From NCBI RefSeq assembly GCF_001431465.1, contig NZ_LDJJ01000030.1:1-47273 (forward strand): a DNA stretch of 47,273 nt, written 5' to 3'. A program made the translations under genes and the position numbers. Positions within the stretch are counted from its first letter, which is position 1. Each line of letters opens with the position of its first letter. Positions 21,701 to 28,700 of the stretch are shown one piece after another. The notes under the pieces are model-generated. The model was given only the letters and a program-made list of their open reading frames with translations, was not told the origin of the DNA and ran no database searches. Source of the stretch: Stenotrophomonas terrae (GTDB lineage Bacteria > Pseudomonadota > Gammaproteobacteria > Xanthomonadales > Xanthomonadaceae).

Positions 21701-22727
21701 TCTTGCTCAGCTTCAACGCAGGCGTGGCCTGCAGTGGCACCGTGGCCGTGTCGTTGGCGCTTACCGCAGGGCCGCTCGGCGGTGTGCCGCTGGCCGTGGC
21801 GGCGTTGTCGACCTTGCCTGCGGCATTGTCGAGCGAGCTCACGGTGTAGACATTGCCGGTGCAGATCAGCGTCTGCGAAGCACCGACGGCCAGCGTGATC
21901 GGCGGGCAGCTCAGTGCTGGCAGCTTCGGGTCGGTGACCGTTACCGCAGTCAAATCCACATTGCCGGTGTTCTCGACCACGAAGCTGTAGCTGATGGTCT
22001 TCTTGTCGGTCGACAGCGTGCCGCTTTTGCTCAGCTTCAACGCAGGCGCATTGATGATGGTCTGCACCGAACTGCTGGCGCCATTGGGATCGGTAGTTCC
22101 TTCCGGCGGCGTTGCCGTTGCGGTATTGGTCACCCCGGGCGCCGCCGCGGCGATGCTGGCGGTGCCGCGAATGATGACGCTGCAGCTGCTGCCCATCGGC
22201 CCCGAGAAAACGCCACTGAGCGTATTGCCCGCAATATTGGCGGTGCATGCACTTGCAGCGACTTCAGGAGCAACGCTGGGAACAACACTGACAACGCTCA
22301 AAGCGCTGAAATTGGTGGGCACCACGTCGCGGAACACCGCACCGGTCAGCGGGCTGGGCCCGCCATTGCCCACCACGATCCGGAACTCGACGGTGGCGCC
22401 GATACCTACCGTCAGCGGCCCGGCGATGAAGCCAGCGGTGCTGCCTTCGCGCTCGGTCTTGACGATGGTCAGATCGGAAGTGCGGGTTATCGGGTCCTCG
22501 TCGGTCGATGCGCATACGCCAGTGGCAGGCGTGAACACGGCCGGAGCGACACATTGCGTGCCCGGATTGGTGACGCCGCCTGGCGGCGTAACGGTGGCGG
22601 TATTGCGCGCCACCTGCGCCATTGCCAATGTCGGCATGCCCAGTGCGGCGACCAGAATCATTACGCTCAGGCATACGCCTCGGCGCAAACCGATGAAATT
22701 CGCTTTTGCAAACACACGCAGCTCCAT
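18756..22727 (-). CDS. DUF11/Ig-like repeat protein with C-terminal OmpA-like domain
   Basis: This 1323-residue protein is exported by a signal peptide (SVMILVAALGMPTLAMAQ, ending near residue 38). In order it has a DUF11 domain (about 85-225), three tandem DUF11-type units starting PALKLSKSG, PALKLSKSG and PALTLSKSG, and two Ig/cadherin-like units (NPVDDARTTAQNTSVTVDVQ and IDAVDDSARTPLDTPVSLNV). A further DUF11 domain (VRLSKQASPRDVKVGDLVRY) and an SdrD/Cna-B-like segment (GTVFDDRDGDGWQDSAE) follow. The C-terminal OmpA-like peptidoglycan-binding fold includes TAFFDTDKASIKPEYDAL and IKVIGHADRRASAAYND. It is probably a wall-tethered stalk or adhesin. AAGG lies 4 bases before the ATG. It heads the operon, and its stop overlaps the barrel gene start. 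Confidence 0.8.
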   Translation of the reverse strand: MELRVFAKANFIGLRRGVCLSVMILVAALGMPTLAMAQVARNTATVTPPGGVTNPGTQCVAPAVFTPATGVCASTDEDPITRTSDLTIVKTEREGSTAGFIAGPLTVGIGATVEFRIVVGNGGPSPLTGAVFRDVVPTNFSALSVVSVVPSVAPEVAASACTANIAGNTLSGVFSGPMGSSCSVIIRGTASIAAAAPGVTNTATATPPEGTTDPNGASSSVQTIINAPALKLSKSGTLSTDKKTISYSFVVENTGNVDLTAVTVTDPKLPALSCPPITLAVGASQTLICTGNVYTVSSLDNAAGKVDNAATASGTPPSGPAVSANDTATVPLQATPALKLSKSGTLSTDKKTISYSFVVENTGNVDLTAVTVTDPKLPALSCPPITLAVGASQTLICTGNVYTVSSLDNAAGKVDNTATASGIPPSGPAVSTTGTATVPLQAAPALTLSKSGTLSADQASISYSFTVTNTGNVDLSNVTLTDPLLPALDCPAITLPVGASQTLVCTNNSHATTAADYVSGSVVNTATVTAVPPGTNTPITATDTVTTPLVNSLNPVDDARTTAQNTSVTVDVQANDTVVGARLNPLSVTILSNPSHGTFSLNPDGTVVYTPNTNFSGVDTFVYQICNTASPTPVCKSATVTITVPPNRIDAVDDSARTPLDTPVSLNVIGNDTTAGLPLDPASVTVVTPPTHGAVSCNAGSCLYTPNPGYVGEDSFVYRVCDVSQPIPVCDTATATISIEGNTQVRLSKQASPRDVKVGDLVRYTVTMENVGETEVVDASLVDTPPPGFTLVVGSLQVADRDGAGRLAGSYPIRVDQIDIDKGARATISYLLRVGAGVRGGLHVNAAEVHDNGRRISNVATATVQMVPDPMTDEATLLGTVFDDRDGDGWQDSAEMSDIRVQGGFVPGAYIANSTTVDRGNGQQPEADASAPLLHGIALGRIGGRQSDADPAQARQVVVSQRLRSLDFSNDFVLTTAQGNTLRMDAAGNTTLSADSGDAARGLSAATPSVQRTVSPAEQGYRVDYIIRNEGVDERGVPGVRIASVEGLLVETDQYGRYNLIGVDAGRDDRGRNFILKVDPATLPPGSVFTTRNPLLRRVTPGLPVRFDFGVKLPPALLQGGVTQPVVMELGAVMFAAGSAQLRSEYLPVVESMAAQVRSHGGGEVVIGAQGESELLAFDRAVTLRKALVAALPADVAALTRISLRTDSGDDSRRVLELGAWPLLGTAFFDTDKASIKPEYDALLAHIVSYLLEMDVPTIKVIGHADRRASAAYNDALGMRRAKAVFDALSAQLPAAQRGRIKVEILPGEPDASSGQADAEATP
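21397..22044 (-). repeat. Two 324-bp near-identical tandem units inside the DUF11 gene
   Basis: The segments 22044-21721 and 21720-21397 encode two consecutive 108-residue DUF11-type units. The first 80 residues of the two copies (PALKLSKSG to AAGKVDN) are identical, and the DNA differs at only a few positions. A third unit (from 21396 leftward) is clearly diverged. The near-identity implies a recent duplication or gene conversion. Confidence 0.9.
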
Positions 22728-23455
22728 TGAGCCTTATCGGCCCAGTGCAAACGCGCCCCCCCTACGCTGGAGCGACGAACCTTTTGAACGCGAACAATCC
22801 CGGCAATTCACTTACGTGGCCGGCGCGGTCTATCGGTGCTTGCGAGTGTTCAAGCTAAAGCTTTCCCCCTGGCACTGCGTCCCCTAGTCCGCGCAGGCCA
22901 CCACTTCTCGATCACAACAAATTCGAAAGTTCAAGAAGTAAAAGCGGCTAACCGTCACAGTTCGGCGCGGATCCTAGCCAAAAAGCTTGTTTCACGGATG
23001 AAGGATTTTTCACGGTGCAGCGCAGCCGCACGCGCCCTTGGCGGCACACGCTATTCAGCATGCTGACGGACGAAATACATTGGGGGACAAGGCGCTTTCG
23101 GCGTCGTGATGCGCAGGTGAAGGATTGGCAGCAACATTTCGCCGTGCACCACCGGCATCATCCCGATAGTCATCAGCTCTCTATGCCTACGCTTGGGTAT
23201 GCGAACTACTTACCGGCCAACAGCCGGTTGAGCCTGAAAATTCGCGCTTGGAAGCAATACAACCGGGGCTTTTGCGCAGGACAAAACACTGCACACCGAT
23301 GCGGCTGCGGACTTTCCCTACCCCTGCATCGCCCTAAGACAAAGCCTCCGCGCATTCAGGAAAGTCTGCAACAAGCCGGCACATGCGTCGCTCGAAGCTG
23401 ACGCATGCACCCGCTCAACGCGCTGCCGCGGGGGACCAGCGCTGTCGATCCGCAC
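22728..23455. other. Intergenic region upstream of the DUF11/OmpA operon
   Basis: About 730 bp separate the operon start from the 3' end of the MocR-type gene on the same strand. It should hold the operon promoter, but I found only weak matches on the minus strand (for example TTGAAC near 22850). A 128-codon plus-strand open frame at 23015-23401 shows no family sequence and no ribosome site. Confidence 0.5.
23382..23407 (-). terminator. Inverted repeat beyond the MocR-type gene
   Basis: CATGCGTC (23382-23389) and GACGCATG (23400-23407) form an 8-bp stem, and the loop GCTCGAAGCT can pair further. It lies about 50 bases past the stop of the minus-strand regulator gene. There is no clear T-tract, so termination is only possible, not shown. 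Confidence 0.35.
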
Positions 23456-24871
23456 TCACGCCATTGCCGGCAATTGATCCAATTCTTCGCGGATGCTGTC
23501 GATGAAGACGCTGTCATTCAAATAAGCGACGTTCAAACGCGTCCACGGCGACACCTGCTCTGTATCGACGTTGAAGAACGCCCCAGGTGCCAGCACCACG
23601 CCGCGTGAGAGCAGGCGCGAGGTCAGCAGACGGGTGTCATCGATGCCTTCGAAGCGCGCCCACAGATACAGACTCTGCTCCGGCGTGGCATAGACCGTGG
23701 CGTCAAGCCGCTGCAGCACTTCCAGGCCCTCGGCCGTAGCCGCCCGCACGCGATCCTGCAGCCGCCCAACGTGACGCAGGAAGTTGCCTTCGCGAAGAAT
23801 CGCCTCCAGTACGCGCTCGCCGTACTCGCTGCTGCCAATATGCAACAGCATTTTCAGGTCGGCCAGTTCCTCGACATGCGCGTTTTCACCGGCAATGAAG
23901 CCACTGCGCAGTGCCGCGGAAACCGACTTGGAGAAGCTGCCAACGTACAGCGTGTTCTTGAACTGCGACAACGAAGACAAGCGGAACGCCGAGTTGGGCT
24001 TGAAGTCGGCCATCGCATCGTTCTCGACGATCAGCACGTTGTGCGCCGCCGCCAACTCCAGCAGACGCTTGCCCACCTCCGGCGAGACATCCGTGCCGGT
24101 GGGGTTGTGCGCGGTGGTCTGCATGAAGAACACGCGTGCCTTGCTGGTCTGCAGCGCGGCTTCGAACTCCGCCAGATCCGGCCCGTCGACGCGGCGGGTG
24201 ATCGCAATCGATCTGGCACCCTGCAGCTGCAACTTGCCGAACAACGGGTAATAACCAGGCTGCTCCACCAGCACCGTGTCGCCCGGTGCGACGTAGCGCC
24301 TGATGATCAGGTCCAATGCGTGGTTGGCGCCAAAAGTAGTCACCAGCTGGCGCGGACCCAGCTCCATGCCGTGCATGGCCATGCGCCGGATCAGCTGTTG
24401 GCGCAGCGGCAGGTAACCGTAGCGATTGCCGTAGCGGAACAGGCTGCCGGTACCACTGCGCGCAACCTGGCGGTGGAATCGGTCCAGTCGCATGTAGGTC
24501 AACCAATCCACCGGCGGAAAACCCTCGGCAAGATGCGAGCGTCCCGGTTCGCGGATGGCCTGCTGGCGCATCAACCACAGCGTATCGATTACCCGGCTGT
24601 AACCGACCGGCTCTTCATCGATATCACGCTCGGGAGGCGCCTCCACCCCACGCACAAAAAATCCCTTGCCGTGCTGTGCCTCAACCAACGCACGCTCGCC
24701 AAGCAGATCAAATGCCGAGATCACCGTGTTCTTCGAGTAGCCGTTCAATCGCGCGTACTCGCGCAAGGACGGCAACTTGTCACCCGGCTTCAGGACACCA
24801 GCCAGTATCTGCCGGCCAATATCCATGGCCACCTTTTCCGACAAAGAAATTTTACGTGGTTCAGAGCGCAT
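23456..24871 (-). CDS. MocR-type PLP-dependent transcriptional regulator (GntR HTH + aminotransferase fold)
   Basis: The protein has 471 residues, the usual MocR length. Residues about 8-75 are a GntR winged helix (KVAMDIGRQILAGVLKPGDK, LPSLREYARLNGYSKNTVIS). Residues about 100-471 are a class I aminotransferase fold with HNPTGT (255-260), Asp285 and the PLP lysine Lys315 in GSFSKSVSAALRSGF. MocR proteins sense PLP or its adducts with amino compounds and often control the adjacent divergent gene. Here the divergent genes are the HMG-CoA reductase-like and lyase-like pair. The start is the ATG at 24871, just before the HTH; the longer in-frame start at 24982 would overlap the promoter described at 24904-24932. 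The effector is unknown. Confidence 0.88.
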   Translation of the reverse strand: MRSEPRKISLSEKVAMDIGRQILAGVLKPGDKLPSLREYARLNGYSKNTVISAFDLLGERALVEAQHGKGFFVRGVEAPPERDIDEEPVGYSRVIDTLWLMRQQAIREPGRSHLAEGFPPVDWLTYMRLDRFHRQVARSGTGSLFRYGNRYGYLPLRQQLIRRMAMHGMELGPRQLVTTFGANHALDLIIRRYVAPGDTVLVEQPGYYPLFGKLQLQGARSIAITRRVDGPDLAEFEAALQTSKARVFFMQTTAHNPTGTDVSPEVGKRLLELAAAHNVLIVENDAMADFKPNSAFRLSSLSQFKNTLYVGSFSKSVSAALRSGFIAGENAHVEELADLKMLLHIGSSEYGERVLEAILREGNFLRHVGRLQDRVRAATAEGLEVLQRLDATVYATPEQSLYLWARFEGIDDTRLLTSRLLSRGVVLAPGAFFNVDTEQVSPWTRLNVAYLNDSVFIDSIREELDQLPAMA

Positions 24872-24903
24872 AAAAATCCATACAAAATTTTTCGGGCGCT
24901 CAC

Positions 24904-24932
24904 TGTATCTACGCGTTCGAACGCGCTGTAAA
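24904..24932 (-). promoter_or_regulatory. Predicted sigma-70 promoter of the MocR-type gene
   Basis: On the minus strand TTTACA (24932-24927) and GATACA (24909-24904) are separated by exactly 17 bases. The -35 matches consensus at 5 of 6 positions and the -10 at 3 of 6. The ATG lies about 33 bases beyond the -10 box. Confidence 0.5.
24912..24925. promoter_or_regulatory. 14-bp perfect palindrome within the promoter spacer (candidate operator)
   Basis: CGCGTTCGAACGCG is a perfect palindrome lying entirely between the predicted -35 and -10 of the MocR-type gene, in the divergent intergenic region. CTGTA occurs on both flanks (24903-24907 and 24926-24930) and again near 24999, forming direct repeats of the sort MocR regulators often bind. 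It is a candidate autoregulatory site. Confidence 0.45.
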
Positions 24933-25063
24933 GAGCATAAAACGACATTTTGATATGAATTGGCACTCCAACATTCAGGCATGCGCTGTTCGAAAAAACT
25001 GTACCTTTCGCCCGCATTTCATGGAGCACAATCTGCCTGACACTTTGCGCAATCCTCTTCGGC

Positions 25064-26326
25064 ATGCAGTCAATCAAGGGGATGCAGTTGAACGCAATTT
25101 CGGCACATTCGACGCCAGCGAAGTCAGTATCGCTGGCACAGGCAGCGATGCATGGCCAGCCATCCGCAGTGGCCACCCGAGCAGTCGACGCAATCTCGCC
25201 ATGCACACTCCCAAAGCTTGGCTTCGGCGTGCCTGACAACACTGCATCTGCAACAGGTTTCATCGACGGTCTGTTGATCAACGACATCGACCAATGCATG
25301 CCAGCAACGGCAGACCTTGGTTGGATGGCCGGCGTCGGTCGCATTGCACAGCTGGCCCGCGGCGCAGGCGGCTTCATTGCATTCTGTGCGGGCCCACTGG
25401 TCCGCTCGCGCATCCAGTTCACTGGCATCGCCGATGTCTACAACGCGCGACGACAGGTACTGCGGCTACGCAATGAATTGATCGGCCTGGCCAATACGAT
25501 GAACCCGAAGCTGGTAGCTCTGGGTGGCGGCTGCAAGGATATCGCCGTGTATGCGCGCCAGACTTTGCAGCACGGGGCGTATCTTGAGGTTGACCTCATC
25601 GTCGATGTCCCGAACCGTTCCGATGCCAACATCCTCGACAGCATGCTCTCGCGGATGGCGCCGTTGATCGAACAACTGACGCTTGGCACAAGGAACAGGA
25701 CATCGATAAGCGACATCGCCGATCAACAGCTTCTATGCGCGCAGGTTGCATTCGACGCACATTGCTTCGCGCTTGCGCCTCAAGATGCAGACGCGCTGGC
25801 CAGCCGCATTGTCGACCTGCACCGCCACATCTGCACTACGCCAGGCCTCATGAGACTGCACAATGCTGGCGTTGTGAAGGCCGTCAATTCGGTGCTCGCC
25901 GCCATCACCCCGGCAGCTACCGACAAGCCGCACTGCCGGACAGCACAGAGCGATCACGATGCGCCTCTGTGCATCTGGTACCGCGACCATCGCGGCCGCC
26001 TGTGCGGCAGGATCGCGCTGCCGCTGATCACTGGCCTGGTCGAGCACGATGAACGCATGCCGGCCATGTCCCGCACCTCGTCCAGCGTCCATCAACTCAA
26101 CCACGCCGTTGCGGCTATTGGTCTGGCGCAGAGCCTGGCCAGCCTGCATGCCGATGCCAGCGATGCGATTGCACTGGCCGAGCCCGGCCAGCATGCACAT
26201 GACGTGGCATTGCTGGTCGGCGCACGCGGCGATGAAGTCGCCAAACTGGTCAACGCCATGGTCCAACCGCAGGATATCCGCTGCGATCACGCCATCGACC
26301 TGCTCGATGCACTGCAATCGCAATGA
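25064..26326 (+). CDS. HMG-CoA reductase (class II)-like protein lacking canonical catalytic residues
   Basis: The 420-residue product matches degradative class II HMG-CoA reductase (MvaA) along most of its length: LARGAGGF, ALGGGCKDIAVYARQTL, LEVDLIVDV, AIGLAQSLASL and LLVGARGDEVAKLV line up almost without gaps. Compared with Pseudomonas mevalonii enzyme from memory, Glu83 aligns with Asp84, the catalytic Lys267 (HNKG) with Ala268 (HNAG), Asp283 with a non-acidic residue, and His381 with Glu373. The dinucleotide motif DAMGAN reads NRSDAN. HMG-CoA reduction or oxidation is therefore unlikely, but the fold appears kept. The start is uncertain: ATGs at 25064, 25082 and 25148 are possible. The stop overlaps the next gene as ATGA. 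It is divergent from the MocR-type regulator. Confidence 0.75.
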   Translation: MQSIKGMQLNAISAHSTPAKSVSLAQAAMHGQPSAVATRAVDAISPCTLPKLGFGVPDNTASATGFIDGLLINDIDQCMPATADLGWMAGVGRIAQLARGAGGFIAFCAGPLVRSRIQFTGIADVYNARRQVLRLRNELIGLANTMNPKLVALGGGCKDIAVYARQTLQHGAYLEVDLIVDVPNRSDANILDSMLSRMAPLIEQLTLGTRNRTSISDIADQQLLCAQVAFDAHCFALAPQDADALASRIVDLHRHICTTPGLMRLHNAGVVKAVNSVLAAITPAATDKPHCRTAQSDHDAPLCIWYRDHRGRLCGRIALPLITGLVEHDERMPAMSRTSSSVHQLNHAVAAIGLAQSLASLHADASDAIALAEPGQHAHDVALLVGARGDEVAKLVNAMVQPQDIRCDHAIDLLDALQSQ

Positions 26327-27282
26327 TCGACGATCACGCTGAGGTAATTGAAGACCACGTGCGCATCATCGAAGTTGGTGCGCACAGAGGGTTGCAGAGC
26401 CAAGCCAAGGTACTTCCCGTGATGGTGCGGTCGAACCTGATCGAGTTGCTGGAGTCCGCTGGCATTGCGGAAATGGAAGTCGGATCGTTCTCGCCGCAAA
26501 GTGCGGCTGCGCAGATGACCGATGCCACCGAAATCTACGCACAACTGGGCCCCTCGCCGGTGGATCGCATCCGCTCGGTGCTGGTGCCCGACATGAAGGG
26601 GCTGGAAATGGCGGTCGCTGGCGGGTTCCGCGACATCACCGTCGCCTTGGCCGCTTCGAACGCTTACTGCCGCGCCAACCTCAACTGCAACATCGACGAA
26701 AGCCTGCGCCGTGCCGACCAGATCGCCGAGCGCGCATTGACGCTTGGTATCCAGGTCCGCGCCACGCTTTCCACCATCATCCACTGCCCGCTCAGTGGCG
26801 CAGTAGCGCCGGCCGATGTCACCGCTATCGTCGCCACCCTGCACAACATGGGCTGCCGCGAAATCAGCCTGTGCGATACCACCGGCTCCGGCACACCCGC
26901 ATCGGTGGGCAAGCTGCTGCGCATGTGCGCGGCCGAGGTGCCGATGCATTGCCTGGCCGCGCACTTCCATGACACCTACGGGCTTGGCGTCGCCAACATG
27001 ATTGAAGCGCTGGAGCAGGGCGTACGCGCATTCGACGGCGCCATTTCCGGGCTGGATGGCGACAGCCATGCAGCAGACGCAGCATGCAGCCTTGCCACCG
27101 AGGACCTGGTCTATCTGTGCTCCGAACTCGGAGTCCGCTGTCATGTCGATCTCGACGGGCTGCTGCTGGCCGCCGACTACATCGATTGCGTTCTTGAGCG
27201 CAGGACCGGATCACGGGTGGGCCGCGCCCTGCGTGCCAGGCGCAACCAAAGGGAGCGCGCCGCAGCGGGTTGGGCGCGCTGA
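26323..27282 (+). CDS. HMG-CoA lyase-like protein (DRE-TIM fold) lacking key active-site residues
   Basis: This 319-residue protein follows HMG-CoA lyase (MvaB) throughout: IIEVGAHRGLQSQ, MEVGSF, LVPDMKGLEMAVAGG, CNIDESLRRADQI, GCREISLCDTTGSGTP, AAHFHDTYGLGVANMIEALE and LATEDLVYL. The hallmark GPRDGLQNE is altered to GAHRGLQSQ, so the metal-binding Asp (human Asp42) is Arg22 and the preceding Arg is His21. The catalytic Cys of GLGGC (human Cys266) is Asp247, and the metal ligand Asn275 aligns with Ser256. His214 and His216 and Glu52 remain. Classical HMG-CoA cleavage is therefore doubtful. It is translationally coupled to the reductase-like gene in mvaA-mvaB order. Confidence 0.78.
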   Translation: MIDDHAEVIEDHVRIIEVGAHRGLQSQAKVLPVMVRSNLIELLESAGIAEMEVGSFSPQSAAAQMTDATEIYAQLGPSPVDRIRSVLVPDMKGLEMAVAGGFRDITVALAASNAYCRANLNCNIDESLRRADQIAERALTLGIQVRATLSTIIHCPLSGAVAPADVTAIVATLHNMGCREISLCDTTGSGTPASVGKLLRMCAAEVPMHCLAAHFHDTYGLGVANMIEALEQGVRAFDGAISGLDGDSHAADAACSLATEDLVYLCSELGVRCHVDLDGLLLAADYIDCVLERRTGSRVGRALRARRNQRERAAAGWAR

Positions 27283-27390
27283 GTACTGCGCTCCTGGGCA
27301 GGCTTGCCTGTGCTTCTGGCGACGCGGCCGCAAGCCTGCATGGCTGTCCCGAAAAACCCAATCGAGCAAGGCCTGGCAGCTCGCAGACAT

Positions 27391-27415
27391 GCAAAAGCCC
27401 CGCAGTGCGGGGCTT
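27391..27415 (-). terminator. Intrinsic terminator of the tRNA-Arg gene
   Basis: On the minus strand AAGCCCCGC and GCGGGGCTT form a 9-bp stem with a 3-base loop, followed by TTGC so that the run reads TTTTGC. It begins 32 bases after the tRNA 3' end. Confidence 0.8.
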
Positions 27416-27446
27416 CTGGCGACCCGCGCAATGAGCGGGTTGAATC

Positions 27447-27523
27447 TGGCGCGCCCGGAGGGATTCGAACCCCCGACCAATGGCTTCGGAAGCCACTACT
27501 CTATCCGGCTGAGCTACGGGCGC
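27447..27523 (-). tRNA. tRNA-Arg (anticodon CCG)
   Basis: The 77-base gene folds as a cloverleaf. Acceptor GCGCCCG pairs with CGGGCGC, and CCA is encoded at the 3' end. The D arm starts GCTCAGCC. The anticodon arm GTGGC/GCCAT encloses TTCCGAA with anticodon CCG, and the T arm reads GGGGGTTCGAATCCCTC. It reads CGG codons, which should be common in this GC-rich genome. Confidence 0.95.
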
Positions 27524-27649
27524 ATTGTGTACCGCACGGCTAAGCCGGGCGGACGCGCATTCTAACGGCAAAAGCGTCCGCAGGTCTGCCCCCTTCGGCA
27601 GATCGCTGCAGGCGGACTGAAAAATCCGGTCAGCTGGTAACCTTTGCAC

Positions 27650-28543
27650 ATGAGCCGTCTCCCACATACACCGTCCACCGCAGGCAGCCCCTCGCGGTTC
27701 GGGCACTACTGGAAATTGATGCGCGCCGACCGCCCGATCGGCACCTTGCTGCTGCTGTGGCCCACCTGGTGGGCGCTGTGGCTGGCTGCCGACGGCCTGC
27801 CGCCGCTATGGATACTGTTCGTGTTCAGTGCCGGCGTCTGGCTGACCCGCTCGGCCGGTTGCGTGATCAATGATTACGCCGACCGCTGGCTGGACCCGCA
27901 CGTCAAGCGCACCAAGGATCGCCCGCTGGCCACCGGCGCCATCTCCGGCCGCGCCGCGCTGATGCTGTTCGCCGGGCTGATGCTGGTCGCGTTCGCGCTG
28001 GTGTTGACCCTGAACGGCCTGACCATCGGCCTGAGCTTCATCGGCGTGTTCCTGGCTGCCAGCTATCCCTATCTGAAGCGCTATACCCACCTGCCCCAGG
28101 TCTACCTGGGCATGGCCTTCGGCTGGGGCATCCCGATGGCGTTTGCCGCCATCCAGGGCGAAATCCCGCCGCTGGGCTGGGTGCTGTATGCCGCCAACAT
28201 CCTCTGGTCCACCGCCTACGACACCTGGTATGCCATGGTCGACCGCGACGACGACCTGAAGGTGGGCTCGCATTCCACCGCCATCCTGTTCGGCGACCTG
28301 GATCTGGTCATCCAGGGCATCCTGTACGCGCTGTTCTTCGCCGCGATGGCCCTGGTCGGGCAGCGCGCGGGCCTGGGCTGGGCCTATTGGGCCAGCATCG
28401 GTGTGGCGATGGCCCTGGTGATCTATGAGTTCTGGATCTGCCGCGACCGCGAGCGCGAGCCCTGCTTCAAGGCCTTCCTGCACAACAACTGGGTCGGCGC
28501 GGTGTTGTTCGCCGGCATCGTTGCCAGCCAGTACCTGGATTAA
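27650..28543 (+). CDS. ubiA: 4-hydroxybenzoate octaprenyltransferase
   Basis: UbiA is the inner-membrane enzyme that attaches the polyprenyl chain to 4-hydroxybenzoate in ubiquinone synthesis. The 297-residue product has the expected length and about eight to nine membrane segments. Both Asp-rich Mg/diphosphate motifs are present: [19 protein letters not shown] near residue 75 and [16 protein letters not shown] near 195. [17 protein letters not shown] is the typical first helix. The ATG at 27650 is preferred over an in-frame TTG at 27644. It is followed immediately by a strong terminator, so it is probably monocistronic. Confidence 0.95.
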   Translation: MSRLPHTPSTAGSPSRFGHYWKLMRADRPIGTLLLLWPTWWALWLAADGLPPLWILFVFSAGVWLTRSAGCVINDYADRWLDPHVKRTKDRPLATGAISGRAALMLFAGLMLVAFALVLTLNGLTIGLSFIGVFLAASYPYLKRYTHLPQVYLGMAFGWGIPMAFAAIQGEIPPLGWVLYAANILWSTAYDTWYAMVDRDDDLKVGSHSTAILFGDLDLVIQGILYALFFAAMALVGQRAGLGWAYWASIGVAMALVIYEFWICRDREREPCFKAFLHNNWVGAVLFAGIVASQYLD

Positions 28544-28570
28544 AAAACGGCCCGCAATGCGGGCCGTTTT
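28544..28570 (+). terminator. Intrinsic terminator of ubiA
   Basis: AAAACGGCCCGC (28544-28555) pairs with GCGGGCCGTTTT (28559-28570) around a 3-base loop. It begins at the base after the ubiA stop and ends in four T residues, with a matching A-tract for the opposite strand. Confidence 0.9.
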
Positions 28571-28595
28571 GTTGTTGCCGTGCCGTTGTCCCGTT

Positions 28596-28692
28596 GTAGG
28601 AGCGGCGTAAGCCGCGAAGCCCACAACGTCGGATGGCGCAGCCCTCCCTGGATCTGATGGACTATCTGCTTCGCGGCTGACGCCGCTCCTAC
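28596..28692. repeat. Inverted REP pair (SMAG-like)
   Basis: GTAGGAGCGGCGTAAGCCGC with GAAGC (28596-28620) and the inverse GCTTCGCGGCTGACGCCGCT with CCTAC (28668-28692) flank a 47-bp spacer. Each arm has its own GCGGC/GCCGC stem and begins or ends in the GTAG tetranucleotide that marks Stenotrophomonas SMAG repeats. A related single element lies at 34446-34470. Confidence 0.85.
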
Positions 28693-28700
28693 AAGCAGCC

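Noticed and set aside
23015..23401. 128-codon plus-strand open frame in the large intergenic region
   Set aside because: No family sequence, no ribosome site, and composition rich in Arg, His and Gln as in random GC-rich DNA.
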